A stretch of 64,000 nucleotides of DNA from positions 992,001-1,056,000 of the forward strand of contig NZ_LT838813.1 in assembly GCF_900176595.1 (NCBI RefSeq), in the 5' to 3' direction. Below the pieces are notes generated by a model, which worked only from the letters and a program-made list of their open reading frames with translations, did not search any database and was not told where the DNA came from. A program made the position numbers and the translations under genes. Below, piece after piece: positions 23,805 through 33,031 of the stretch; within the stretch, counting starts at the first letter, position 1; every line of letters starts with the position of its first letter. This DNA comes from Aquiflexum balticum DSM 16537. GTDB lineage: Bacteria > Bacteroidota > Bacteroidia > Cytophagales > Cyclobacteriaceae.

Positions 23805-24449
23805 TCAATCATTCAACTCTTTCTCTTTTTCAAGGCTTTTTTCAAATTCCTCTTTTAACCTTTTTTCAACTTTGAGATCTGTAAATACTGCCTGAACATA
23901 TTGTTCATCTTGGACAAAAAGATTGATCCTTCTTTTTCCATCTATTTTATAGTAAACCTTACCTTGAGTTGGATGATTGAGTAATTTAAAGTCATCACCA
24001 TACCACTCCTTGTATTTTACCAACACTTTTTCTAAAAGGCTATCCGACCAATAATGTTTGTTCCATGGGGCCCAGGCAATATAAGAATAAGTGACAGGCA
24101 TTTCATACACCTTATTGTCAATAAAAGTCGGAAAGAAACGCATGCTGACTTCATTGTCAAACTCATTCTTAATTCTGTATTCTACATTGGTATTGCCCCC
24201 CGGTCCTTGTGTAATGATTTGTTGCTTATTGAGCTCGGTACAATGGTCAAAGAAATCTTTTTGGGCCATACCCAAATGAATCCCTAGAAACAAGCTGTCG
24301 GTTTGGCTGATTTTGTCTTCTCCGAACCTAAAGCTTGAGGAATCACAAGACTGCAGACTGATAAACCATCCCAAAATAAAAACCAATGGGAGATTGTTTT
24401 TCAACAGTCGGGGTAAAGAAAGTTGTGGGGTTTTAAACTTATAATTCAT
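23805..24449 (-). CDS. Lipoprotein of unknown function
   Basis: The 214-residue protein has a long N-terminus followed by a hydrophobic stretch and lipobox (FISLQSC, Cys35). The mature part is mixed alpha/beta with FGEDKISQTDSLFLGIHLGMAQKDFFDHC and ends in a charged helix rich in Glu and Lys. I do not recognise a family. The signal starts about 17 residues in, so a later start is possible but no internal Met is well placed. It is convergent with the monooxygenase and separated from susD by the terminator at 24537. Confidence 0.6.
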   Translation of the reverse strand: MNYKFKTPQLSLPRLLKNNLPLVFILGWFISLQSCDSSSFRFGEDKISQTDSLFLGIHLGMAQKDFFDHCTELNKQQIITQGPGGNTNVEYRIKNEFDNEVSMRFFPTFIDNKVYEMPVTYSYIAWAPWNKHYWSDSLLEKVLVKYKEWYGDDFKLLNHPTQGKVYYKIDGKRRINLFVQDEQYVQAVFTDLKVEKRLKEEFEKSLEKEKELND

Positions 24450-24536
24450 TTTAATCTGGGTATTTTATGGGGTTCAAGTAAAAGATTATGTATGAATATA
24501 TCAATCTCTACAAGAATAATACATTTGAAGAGAGGT

Positions 24537-24575
24537 AAAAAAAAAGCAAGCTGAAATCAAAAATTTCAGCTTGCT
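24537..24575 (-). terminator. Intrinsic terminator of the susCD operon
   Basis: A perfect 13-bp inverted repeat (24545-24557 and 24563-24575) has a five-base loop. On the minus strand it is followed by nine T residues (A run at 24537-24545). It lies 23 bases after the susD stop codon. Confidence 0.9.
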
Positions 24576-24597
24576 CGATGATTTGAGAAATTATATT

Positions 24598-26211
24598 TTA
24601 GTTGTAACCTGGGTTTTGGGTTAACTTAGGATTGGCCAATATTTGCGGTTCTGGGATAGGGAATAATTCCCAATGACTTCCAGGTGCATGTACTCTTTTG
24701 GGACGGTTCATTCCCTGGAAAGGCCACCAGGCCTCGCCATATTTTTTGAATCTGATCAGATCCTGCCTTCTTGTCATTTCCACATACATCTCTCTTCCTC
24801 TTTCGTCAAATAGATTTTGCTCTGTGAGTGTAGTGAATGGATCAAGATTACCGGCTCTTTCCCTGATTTGATTTACCAACGCAAGGGCTTCAGCAGTTTC
24901 TCCAAGTCTGAATTTAGCTTCTGCCAAAGAAAGGATGACATCAGACAATCTGAAGATCACAAAGTCATTGCTCATATTATCGGTACCGCCTCTTTCAAAT
25001 TCATATTTAGCGATTCTGGCACCTGCCTGCCTTAAACCTCCTGGGGAGATTTCATTTAAGAAAGGCATGAAAGTAAGAGGCTGTCCATCAGGATCATTGC
25101 CTTCAACTCCCGGATCTGTCAATCTTGAACCATCAGATCTAAATTGAGGTCCGACCAAGAAATTGGATAACCTACCATCTAAAGTACCTGGGCTTTGTTC
25201 CAAAGCAAGGCCTTTCCAAACCGGACCCTGAACACCTGGATTTCTAACAGGATCCACATAGGAATTATAAAATTCCTCCACTGTTTGATATCCGTTCCAA
25301 GGCTGTTGGGTCAGGTTAAAGGTTGCCTGACTGGCAATATGCAAGGTCATCATCACCCAGTTAAATCCTCTTGCAAATACCTTATCGTAAGGATATACCA
25401 AGATATTTTCGGAAGAAATAGCATTGTTGATTACGAAATTATCTTTGTAAATAGGCATTAGGCTATATGGGCCGGAATTGATAATTTCCTCTGCATCAGC
25501 CGCAGCCAAAGCCCATTGTGGAGTACCCGTATAAACCTCTGCATTGAGATACAACTTCATTCTGATCATCAAAGCCGACCATCTGGTCATTCTTCCATAA
25601 GTCGATGCATCTTTTGCAGTAGGTAACAAAGGAATGACTTCATTCAATTCTGTAAGAATGAAATTATAAATTTCCTGTCTTGATCTTGTTGAAGGGGCTT
25701 CCAAATCAGCAAAATCTGTAACCAAAGGCACATTTCCAAACGCATCCAATGCCCAATAATAGTACAATGCCCGAAGCGCCCTCAATTCTCCAATAAATGA
25801 GGGAGCAATAGGATTATCTGACCCTTCAAAAGTGAATATCAACCTATTGCATGTATTGATCCCACCAAAAAGGAAATTCCAGGAATTTTGGAAAAAGGGG
25901 TTGTCAGGAAGAAAATCATGTTGATGCAACTGTAATAGAACACCTCCATCAAACCAGTCTCCACCCTTATGAGATACAACTATCTCATCAGAAGCAATTT
26001 CATTGATGGACCAAAGGCCCGAATGATTCCCCAAACCTCCCAAAGATCTATAAGCAGCTCCTAGAGCAGAGATAAACTCTTCCTCATTTTGAAAGAATTC
26101 ATCTGCTAATACATCACTGTAAACCTGTTCTTCTAAATCGACACAAGATAATGCGAAGAAACTCATCGCCAGGCCAATTAGGAAGTATCGTATGTTTAGT
26201 AAATTTTTCAT
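24598..26211 (-). CDS. SusD/RagB family outer-membrane nutrient-binding lipoprotein
   Basis: The start chosen is the ATG at 26211, which gives a proper lipoprotein signal (MKNLLNIRYFLIGLAMSFFALSC). A longer frame from 26253 would run back into susC. The 537-residue protein has the SusD pattern: an EEFISALGAAYRSLGG helix, LRALYYYWALDAFGNVPLVTDF and a C-terminal QNLFDERGREMYVEMTRRQDLIRF helix with GYN at the end. It caps the SusC barrel and binds the nutrient. It follows susC with a 19-base gap. Confidence 0.95.
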   Translation of the reverse strand: MKNLLNIRYFLIGLAMSFFALSCVDLEEQVYSDVLADEFFQNEEEFISALGAAYRSLGGLGNHSGLWSINEIASDEIVVSHKGGDWFDGGVLLQLHQHDFLPDNPFFQNSWNFLFGGINTCNRLIFTFEGSDNPIAPSFIGELRALRALYYYWALDAFGNVPLVTDFADLEAPSTRSRQEIYNFILTELNEVIPLLPTAKDASTYGRMTRWSALMIRMKLYLNAEVYTGTPQWALAAADAEEIINSGPYSLMPIYKDNFVINNAISSENILVYPYDKVFARGFNWVMMTLHIASQATFNLTQQPWNGYQTVEEFYNSYVDPVRNPGVQGPVWKGLALEQSPGTLDGRLSNFLVGPQFRSDGSRLTDPGVEGNDPDGQPLTFMPFLNEISPGGLRQAGARIAKYEFERGGTDNMSNDFVIFRLSDVILSLAEAKFRLGETAEALALVNQIRERAGNLDPFTTLTEQNLFDERGREMYVEMTRRQDLIRFKKYGEAWWPFQGMNRPKRVHAPGSHWELFPIPEPQILANPKLTQNPGYN

Positions 26212-26230
26212 AAGATCTTTATTTTTTTGC

Positions 26231-29197
26231 TTAGAAACTGACATTGATTCCAAGTGTGGTGATAGTAGTAGTGAAATAGGTTGCTCTACGCTCTATACCG
26301 GGAGCCAATGGATCATTGTTGCTTTCGGGATCAGTATATCTAACTTCCGGATCAACACCAGTATAGCCAGTAAAGATGAAAGGGTTCTGCACTGATATGA
26401 AGGTCCTTAATCTCGTAACATTTCTTCCTTGTCCTAGATTGAAATTATAGCCTAAGGTTGCGTTATCCAGAACCACAAAATCAGCCTTTTCCACGTGACT
26501 GCTATTATACTGTGCTACTTTGATTGAAGGATCATAATATTTGGTATTTACAATATTATAATTCTGAACCGTAGTACTTTCTGTATTTTCGTAGAAGCCT
26601 CTATAACTGTTGATGAGGTAATGTCCAATGGATCCTCTAAAGAAGAAATTCAAATCCCAGTTTTTGTAATTGATGGTATTGTTGAATCCAAAGTTGAATG
26701 TTGGATAAGCAGTTCCCAATTGGGTTCTGTCATCATTACAATTACAATAAACCGGATTGCCATTATCATCTACAGCAGTACCGTTTATGACTTTCAATCT
26801 AGGGCTACCATTTTCATTGACCCCGTCAAATATGGGACCCCAAATCTGGCCTAATGGACCGTTTTCCTGAACCCTGATCAATTGGGTTAAGTTTTGTCCT
26901 GGTGAACCAAAGTTGGAACGGTAATTCACATCACCAAACGAGAAGTCCCCGGAAGACAAGCTACGGAGGTTGGTTCTCAAAGTAGAGAAGTTAAATCCTG
27001 TTGTCCAACGGAACTGACTTTTTTGGATAGCTTGGTAATTGACCATAAATTCTATACCTGAATTCACCATTTCTCCTATGTTCAAAATTGTGGTTGGGAA
27101 AAGATTTGGTGGAACAGGGACATTGATGGGTAGAAGCATTCCGGTAGTCACTCTGGTATAATAATCAAAGGAACCATCCAATCTATTGTTTAGCATTACA
27201 AAGTCCACTCCGAAATTATATTCATCTTTCTTTTCCCAAGCCAAATCTGGGTTTGGATTGGAAACTGGACCAAAGGAGGGAACAAATCTATCATTGTAAA
27301 AGAAATTTCCTGTTCTTCCAAATCTGAACAGTGAAATATAAGATTGATTTGGCTGCGTACCTGTTCTGCCATAACTCGCTCTTACTTTCATGGCACTTAC
27401 CGTTGGAATATCAATTATATTGGCTAAGTTGACCCCGGCACTAACTGCTGGAAACAGACCCCATTTGTTGTTCTCACCGAATCTTGATGAACCTTCATAT
27501 CTTGCAGAAATAGACAATAAGTAGGTGTCTTCCCAGTTAAAGTTGGCACGGCCAAAGAATGCCACCAATCGGTTCTCGTTTGCATAAGACGAAATTGATG
27601 CCAAACCATTTTCAAGATCCAGCGCTTGTCCGATATTATTATAAGTATTTACATCTGTTAGGAAGTCTCCAGCCTGCATTCTGTTTCCTTGGTTGAAAAA
27701 TTCCTGGAAAGAATAACCACCCAAGAATGCCATACCTACTCTCCCTGCTTGCGTATCATAATGTAATGTTGTTTCAAAAAGGTCATTCAATCTTTCGTCA
27801 TTCCTGATTTCAGCTAAACCATTTCTTCCAAAACCTCCACCGAATTTCGCGGTTTTGGGTGAGTAATTTCCTCTCCAATCAGTTTCTCTTTGAGTAGCAT
27901 AAAACACCGCTGCCCGAAATTTGCTGGTAAAGTTATATTCGCCCCTGATACTGGCCAATAACCTGCTCTCTCTGCCGTCAGCTATATTTTGCTCAGCAAT
28001 AGATACCGGGTTGAACCAGTCAAAAATGTCCCGCTCATAATAACCTCCGAAATTGGGGGTTTGTGGATTGGGATCAAAAACAGGAACTGTAGGATTACTT
28101 ACTATAGCATAACGGAATGAATTTTCGTTTCCGAATCTTCTATCAATTGAAGTATTGGAAATATTAACAGTGAAAATCGCTTTGTCTTTTAGTGCTCTTT
28201 GGGTAAGATTAAGTCTTGCATTGAGTGCATTGAAGCCAGAATTGATTCCTACACCTTCTGCATTTCTGGAGTTGATAGATACTCTATAGGCGGTACTGGC
28301 AGAACCTCCTCCAAGAGAAAGGTTATGAACATGGGTAAATCCGGTCCTGGTTACTTCATCCAACCAATTGGTATTTCCACCCAAATCAACCATACCTGGA
28401 ACCTGACGGTATTCATCTGCACTCATAACCGAGATGGTTCTTGCTACATTTTCTATGGCCATGCTACCATTGTATTCAACAATTGTCCTGCCTGTTTTTC
28501 CTGTTTTGGTAGTTACCAAAATCACCCCCGCAGATCCCCTTGTACCATAAATAGCCGCAGCTGATCCATCTTTCAATACATCCATAGATTCGATGTCATT
28601 TGGATCCACAGTGGCTAAAGAACCGCCAATAACTCCATCGATAACGATCAAAGGTTCAGAATTTTCACCTATAGATGATATCCCTCTCAAACGCATGGCA
28701 AAGCCACCATTGGGATTTCCACCAGGTCTTGCTATTTGAAGTCCGGCTACTTTACCTTGAAGCAATTGCCTTGGATCATTTACCGTACCTTGGTTGAAGT
28801 CTTCAGCTTTGACACTCGTAACCGCACTTGTAATTTCCTTTCTTTCCTGGGTACCATACCCTACGACAATTACTTCGTTAAGTGCTTGAATTGAAGCTGA
28901 TAAGGCCACATTGATAACAGACCTGTTTCCTATTGCTTCTTCAATAGTAGTGAATCCTATAAAAGAAAATACTAAGACATCATTGCTACCTGCTGAAATG
29001 GTATAATTTCCGTCCAAATCTGTAATGGCACCTCTAGTGGTACCCTTAACTAAAACACTGACCCCAGGAATTCCCTCTCCGGAATCCGAATCAGCCACTT
29101 TACCTGTTATTTGTCCCTGCTGGGCGTAGGTAAAATTAATTACCGTACATCCCATGAGAAACAACAACAAGCAATACCTTGTAAATTGTTTTTTCAT
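26231..29197 (-). CDS. SusC/RagA family TonB-linked outer-membrane protein
   Basis: The 988-residue protein has a signal peptide, then a carboxypeptidase-like regulatory domain (GQITGKVADSDSGEGIPGVSVLVKGT), the VVVGYGTQ-type box (VIVVGYGTQERKEIT), a plug and a long barrel ending FTTTITTLGINVSF. It forms a TonB-powered import channel with the SusD protein downstream. The neighbouring dipeptidase, RidA and GntP genes on the same strand suggest peptide or amino-acid material rather than polysaccharide; no glycoside hydrolase is nearby. That substrate idea is inference. Confidence 0.95.
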   Translation of the reverse strand: MKKQFTRYCLLLFLMGCTVINFTYAQQGQITGKVADSDSGEGIPGVSVLVKGTTRGAITDLDGNYTISAGSNDVLVFSFIGFTTIEEAIGNRSVINVALSASIQALNEVIVVGYGTQERKEITSAVTSVKAEDFNQGTVNDPRQLLQGKVAGLQIARPGGNPNGGFAMRLRGISSIGENSEPLIVIDGVIGGSLATVDPNDIESMDVLKDGSAAAIYGTRGSAGVILVTTKTGKTGRTIVEYNGSMAIENVARTISVMSADEYRQVPGMVDLGGNTNWLDEVTRTGFTHVHNLSLGGGSASTAYRVSINSRNAEGVGINSGFNALNARLNLTQRALKDKAIFTVNISNTSIDRRFGNENSFRYAIVSNPTVPVFDPNPQTPNFGGYYERDIFDWFNPVSIAEQNIADGRESRLLASIRGEYNFTSKFRAAVFYATQRETDWRGNYSPKTAKFGGGFGRNGLAEIRNDERLNDLFETTLHYDTQAGRVGMAFLGGYSFQEFFNQGNRMQAGDFLTDVNTYNNIGQALDLENGLASISSYANENRLVAFFGRANFNWEDTYLLSISARYEGSSRFGENNKWGLFPAVSAGVNLANIIDIPTVSAMKVRASYGRTGTQPNQSYISLFRFGRTGNFFYNDRFVPSFGPVSNPNPDLAWEKKDEYNFGVDFVMLNNRLDGSFDYYTRVTTGMLLPINVPVPPNLFPTTILNIGEMVNSGIEFMVNYQAIQKSQFRWTTGFNFSTLRTNLRSLSSGDFSFGDVNYRSNFGSPGQNLTQLIRVQENGPLGQIWGPIFDGVNENGSPRLKVINGTAVDDNGNPVYCNCNDDRTQLGTAYPTFNFGFNNTINYKNWDLNFFFRGSIGHYLINSYRGFYENTESTTVQNYNIVNTKYYDPSIKVAQYNSSHVEKADFVVLDNATLGYNFNLGQGRNVTRLRTFISVQNPFIFTGYTGVDPEVRYTDPESNNDPLAPGIERRATYFTTTITTLGINVSF

Positions 29198-29574
29198 TGG
29201 TTAATGGGTTTAATTGATTGGTTTGATTTAACTTATCAATTCTCTTTTCAAAGAAATCAATCTGCCAAGATCTTTTCTTGTCAAAAAGACAATTAATCGG
29301 GAAAAGATATTGAGTTTTTTTTAAATAAGGTAACTAAACGCTGTTTAATTTTGTATTAAGCAAAAAAAACTTGATTTTATGCTTTTGACATTCGATTGCA
29401 TCCAAATATTATTTTGATCTTGAAATATTTAATTATTGTCAATTTGGAATAAAATTTAATTAAAAATGTTAAATTTTGTTAAATTAAAATTTTATTGATA
29501 AAAAATATAATTAAACATATATTCTATAAAAATTACCTGTTTTTGAGTAAAAAAGTTTTCACAAACTACTCTTT
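29198..29574. other. AT-rich intergenic region upstream of susC
   Basis: This 377-bp non-coding stretch is very AT-rich, with several A and T runs around 29330-29530. It must hold the susC promoter on the minus strand. I find no clear CAAAnnTA (minus-strand TAnnTTTG) box and no gene. Confidence 0.6.
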
Positions 29575-30645
29575 TTAAGACCAAGCTTTTCTTAAAAATC
29601 TTACCCAATTTCCGAACATAACTCCTTCAATATCCTTGGAACTGTATCCTCTTTTATACAACAGAGAAGGAATGCTTTGTAAATCTGCAATAGTTTCCAA
29701 ATCATAAGGACATTGTTCTTTGCCAAAGGCACCATCCAAATCTGAACCTATACCTATATGGTTGGCGTTGCCTGCAAGCTGACAGATATGGTCCATATGG
29801 TCAATCATTTTCTCCAGATTACAGTCCATTTCCATTGGCTTTGATTTTCCCCGAACCCAGCCAGGCACCATCATCCAAGCATCCAACGCTCCACCAATTA
29901 CTGCTCCTCTTTCAATCAATACTTTGATCTGATCGTCGGAAAACTGACGGTTATGATTGACCAATGCCCTACAATTGTTGTGACTCGCCCAAACGTGTCC
30001 ATTGAAATGGTCCAAAGCCTCCCAAAAACTGTCATCGCAGAGGTGGGTAGCATCGAGGATAATATTCATCCGCTCCATTTCTTTGAGCAATTCTCTGCCG
30101 TTTTTTTCCAACCCACCAGTTGCATCCGTGCCATTGGCATATCTTCCGGGACCATAATGTGCGGGTCCTAATGCTCTCAGTCCATTTTGGTATGCTTTTT
30201 CAAGATATTTTAAATTCACAATAGAATCTGCCCCTTCCAATGAAAGGATATAACCAATCGGCTTGGTACTCCAAGGCAATTCATGCAGCCAAAGCTGAAG
30301 ATGCTTTTCAAGGCTTTCGAGGTCAGTTATCTGTACCATCTCTCCGGCATCTTCCATTGCCCGGTACCAGGCCAATTGACCTTGTGTCTGTGCCCAAGCC
30401 TGTTCAGGTGAATGCCAACCGGGTAAGGGATTGCCCTCCTTCACATACCTTGCTATCTGGGTAGCGACTACCAATCCTATATTTCCTTTTCTCAATTCAG
30501 GCAAGGATACAACAGCTTTTCCCCTGTCAGGTTTGTCGCTTAATCCTGATTCCCGTCTATTTATTTCAGCTACAGGCTTCCTCAGATCCCGGTTCCATTC
30601 AAGGGCATTCATACTGAGGTCGAGGTGGGCGTCTATTGTGAACAT
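29575..30645 (-). CDS. M19 family (membrane/renal-type) dipeptidase
   Basis: The 356-residue protein has metal ligands in IDAHLDL (H7, D9), the bridging Glu in LSLEGADS, a His in LDATHLCDDSFWE and in WASHNNCRAL, and the final IGIGSDLDGAFG. These match peptidase M19, zinc enzymes that cut dipeptides, often those with a D-residue. No signal peptide is seen, so it is likely cytoplasmic. It lies downstream of no other gene within 190 bp but on the same strand as RidA, GntP and the SusCD pair, suggesting one nutrient pathway. Confidence 0.93.
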   Translation of the reverse strand: MFTIDAHLDLSMNALEWNRDLRKPVAEINRRESGLSDKPDRGKAVVSLPELRKGNIGLVVATQIARYVKEGNPLPGWHSPEQAWAQTQGQLAWYRAMEDAGEMVQITDLESLEKHLQLWLHELPWSTKPIGYILSLEGADSIVNLKYLEKAYQNGLRALGPAHYGPGRYANGTDATGGLEKNGRELLKEMERMNIILDATHLCDDSFWEALDHFNGHVWASHNNCRALVNHNRQFSDDQIKVLIERGAVIGGALDAWMMVPGWVRGKSKPMEMDCNLEKMIDHMDHICQLAGNANHIGIGSDLDGAFGKEQCPYDLETIADLQSIPSLLYKRGYSSKDIEGVMFGNWVRFLRKAWS

Positions 30646-30836
30646 TCGGAGGGTAGATTTTAGATTGTAGATTTAAGATTTGAGTTTTTGTAAAAGCGTA
30701 AGAGTAGGTAGAGGAAATAAAGGTTTTTGTTTCATAGAGGGAAATCTAGTAATTGCCAAAACCCATTTAAAAGGACCTATAAACCCAAATTTCTCGCAAC
30801 TTCCGTCTTCCGTCTTCGCGCTTCCGTCTCATTAAT

Positions 30837-31301
30837 CTAATTCAACTCAAACAACGCCTCAATCTCCACAGGTATATTATCAGGTAGTGATCCAAAGCCA
30901 ACTGCGCTTCTCACACCGATTCCATTTTCCTGACCCCAAACCGATGCGAAAAGCTCACTGCAGCCATTGATTACATAGGGATGTTTTTCAAAATCCGGGG
31001 TGCAATTGACCATTCCAAGGACTTTGATGACCCTTTTCACTTTATCGAGCGAGCCAATATTGGCTTTGATGGTGGCTAACATTGCCAAACCAACTTGTCT
31101 GGCAGCCAATTTTCCAGCATCCATATCCATATCTTCTCCGATTCTTCCGATAATCAGAGTTCCATCTTCCTTTACTGTACCGTGTCCGGAGAGGTAAAGG
31201 TATTTACCATCAACCAAGCAGGGTCGGTAAACACCCAAAGGTTTTGGTGGTGGAGGCAATGTTAAGCCTAATTCGGCAAGGTTTTCTTCTGGTGTTTTCA
31301 T
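30837..31301 (-). CDS. RidA family (YjgF/YER057c/UK114) protein
   Basis: The 154-residue protein ends RSAVGFGSLPDNIPVEIEALFEL, the RidA signature. The usual RidA Arg of R(S/T)xVG is present in GVRSAVG. RidA proteins hydrolyse reactive enamine/imine intermediates released by PLP enzymes such as threonine dehydratase. This longer form, with LPPPPKPLGVYRPCLVDGKYLYLSGHG, belongs to a subgroup often found beside amino-acid catabolic genes. Its neighbours (M19 dipeptidase, GntP permease) fit that. Confidence 0.9.
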   Translation of the reverse strand: MKTPEENLAELGLTLPPPPKPLGVYRPCLVDGKYLYLSGHGTVKEDGTLIIGRIGEDMDMDAGKLAARQVGLAMLATIKANIGSLDKVKRVIKVLGMVNCTPDFEKHPYVINGCSELFASVWGQENGIGVRSAVGFGSLPDNIPVEIEALFELN

Positions 31302-31623
31302 TTTCTTAAGACGGGAGACGTGAGATTTGAGATTTGAGATTTAAGAACCAAGAGTCAAAGCCTGTCCCGATGCATATCGGGGAACCAAGAACATAGTCTT
31401 GCTAACCTGTAGGCAGGTGCGAGACAATAGATGGCTTTCCTGTCGGTGATAAGATTAGTATTTAGATTTTAGAATTCGTTTTTGGTTTTGATAGATCATA
31501 TATAAAGATTATCATAAATGCTTACAATGATACAAGTAATTGTCAAATTCTGGATTTCAGCATCGGCCTGCCCGTGGTGGGTCATCCGACATCGGTCACC
31601 TGTCATAATTCTTATATAATTCA
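31302..31623. other. Intergenic region with short dispersed repeats
   Basis: These 322 bp contain no gene. They hold GAGATTTGAGATTTGAGATTT-like short tandem repeats, the palindrome CCCGATGCATATCGGG near 31366, a CCTGTAGGCAGG palindrome near 31410, and a TCATCCGACATC element (about 31582) repeated near 52956. Confidence 0.5.
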
Positions 31624-32937
31624 TCAAATAAAGGCGTCGAGTAGCATCACTCCACCTAATCCCACTACTGCCACTATTGTCTCCATCAGTGACCAAGATT
31701 TTAGCGTGTCTTTGACACTTACATTGAAATATTCTTTATAAAGCCAAAAGCCTGCATCATTGAAATGGGAGAACATCAGACTGCCTGCACCAATGGACAA
31801 AACCAACAAATTAGGATCAACCACCCCTCCGGAAACCATTGGTGCAATGATCCCTGCAGTAGTTAACCCTGCTACTGTAGCTGATCCTACACAAACCCTA
31901 ATGATCGCGGTAATGGTCCATGCCAATATCAATGGATCCACATCCCAGCCCTGAAGTGAATCGGCAATGGTCTGACTGACACCCGAATCCAGTAAAACCT
32001 GCTTCAGTGCTCCGGCTCCTGCAATGATCAATAAAATCATCGCGACATCTTTGGAAGCTACTACATAAATATCCATTAAAGCAGGAATTTTGAATTTCAT
32101 CCTCAATCCAATGGTATAAGTTGCGATCAATAGGGAGATGAGCATTACCATTCCCGGATCTCCCACAAATTTCAAATAAGGAAAAAGCCAATGATCAGCT
32201 GACATATTCAACATCAAAGTGGTAGTACCAATCAACAAAAAGACAGGAAATAATGCAGAGAAAAAGCTGTTGAAAGTACCAGGAAGGTCTTCTTCTTTCT
32301 TAGGTTTGGCCAGAAATGTATCCAGGGGCCGGGCATCAATATTTTTGAGAAATTTCGCAAATATCGGTCCTGCAATGATGATAGTTGGGACTACAATTAT
32401 TAATCCATACACTAGTGTAAGGCCCATATTGGCTCCAAACTGAGCAACCAATGCTGCAGGAGATGGGTGTGGCGGCAAGAAACCATGTGTCACGGACAAG
32501 GCCGCCAACAGAGGAATGCCTACATAAACTGCCGGCAATTTATATCTGTAAGAAATGGTGAAAACCAATGGTACAAGGAGCACAAATCCAACATTGTAAA
32601 AAAGTGGAATACCGACCACCAAGCCAGTCACCATCATGGCCCATGTGACATTTTTTATTCCAAAAATTGACATCAAGGTATCGGATATTTTTTGGGCGGC
32701 ACCGCTTTCTGCCACTAATTTGCCTAACATCGCTCCCATGACTATGACAATCACCAAGTCCCCCAACAGTCCTCCAATGCCTTTTTGGATTGAACCGGCG
32801 ATTTGTTCCGGGGGAATTCCCAGAAGAAATCCTGCAAGAATGGATGAAATAAGAAAAGCTAAAAATGGGTTGAATTTGAGCCAGGTAATCAAAAGGATGA
32901 GTACCAAAATACTGATGAATACAAAGACGAGAGACAT
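31624..32937 (-). CDS. GntP family permease
   Basis: The 437-residue protein is hydrophobic throughout, with about 12 predicted transmembrane segments. It has the GntP family features FLISSILAGFLLGIPPEQI, GAMLGKLVAESGAAQKIS and GFLPPHPSPAALVAQFGAN. GntP proteins are proton symporters for gluconate and related hydroxy acids; some members carry D-serine. Given the dipeptidase and RidA on the same strand, an amino-acid or hydroxy-acid substrate is plausible but unproven. Confidence 0.93.
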   Translation of the reverse strand: MSLVFVFISILVLILLITWLKFNPFLAFLISSILAGFLLGIPPEQIAGSIQKGIGGLLGDLVIVIVMGAMLGKLVAESGAAQKISDTLMSIFGIKNVTWAMMVTGLVVGIPLFYNVGFVLLVPLVFTISYRYKLPAVYVGIPLLAALSVTHGFLPPHPSPAALVAQFGANMGLTLVYGLIIVVPTIIIAGPIFAKFLKNIDARPLDTFLAKPKKEEDLPGTFNSFFSALFPVFLLIGTTTLMLNMSADHWLFPYLKFVGDPGMVMLISLLIATYTIGLRMKFKIPALMDIYVVASKDVAMILLIIAGAGALKQVLLDSGVSQTIADSLQGWDVDPLILAWTITAIIRVCVGSATVAGLTTAGIIAPMVSGGVVDPNLLVLSIGAGSLMFSHFNDAGFWLYKEYFNVSVKDTLKSWSLMETIVAVVGLGGVMLLDAFI

Positions 32938-33031
32938 AGGTTGGGTTTGGGTTAAAGAAACAAGTTAAAAAATTTATTGGGTTTGACTTATCGAAGCTCC
33001 CCCAATATTTTTTGGGCGGTCAAACTCTTGT

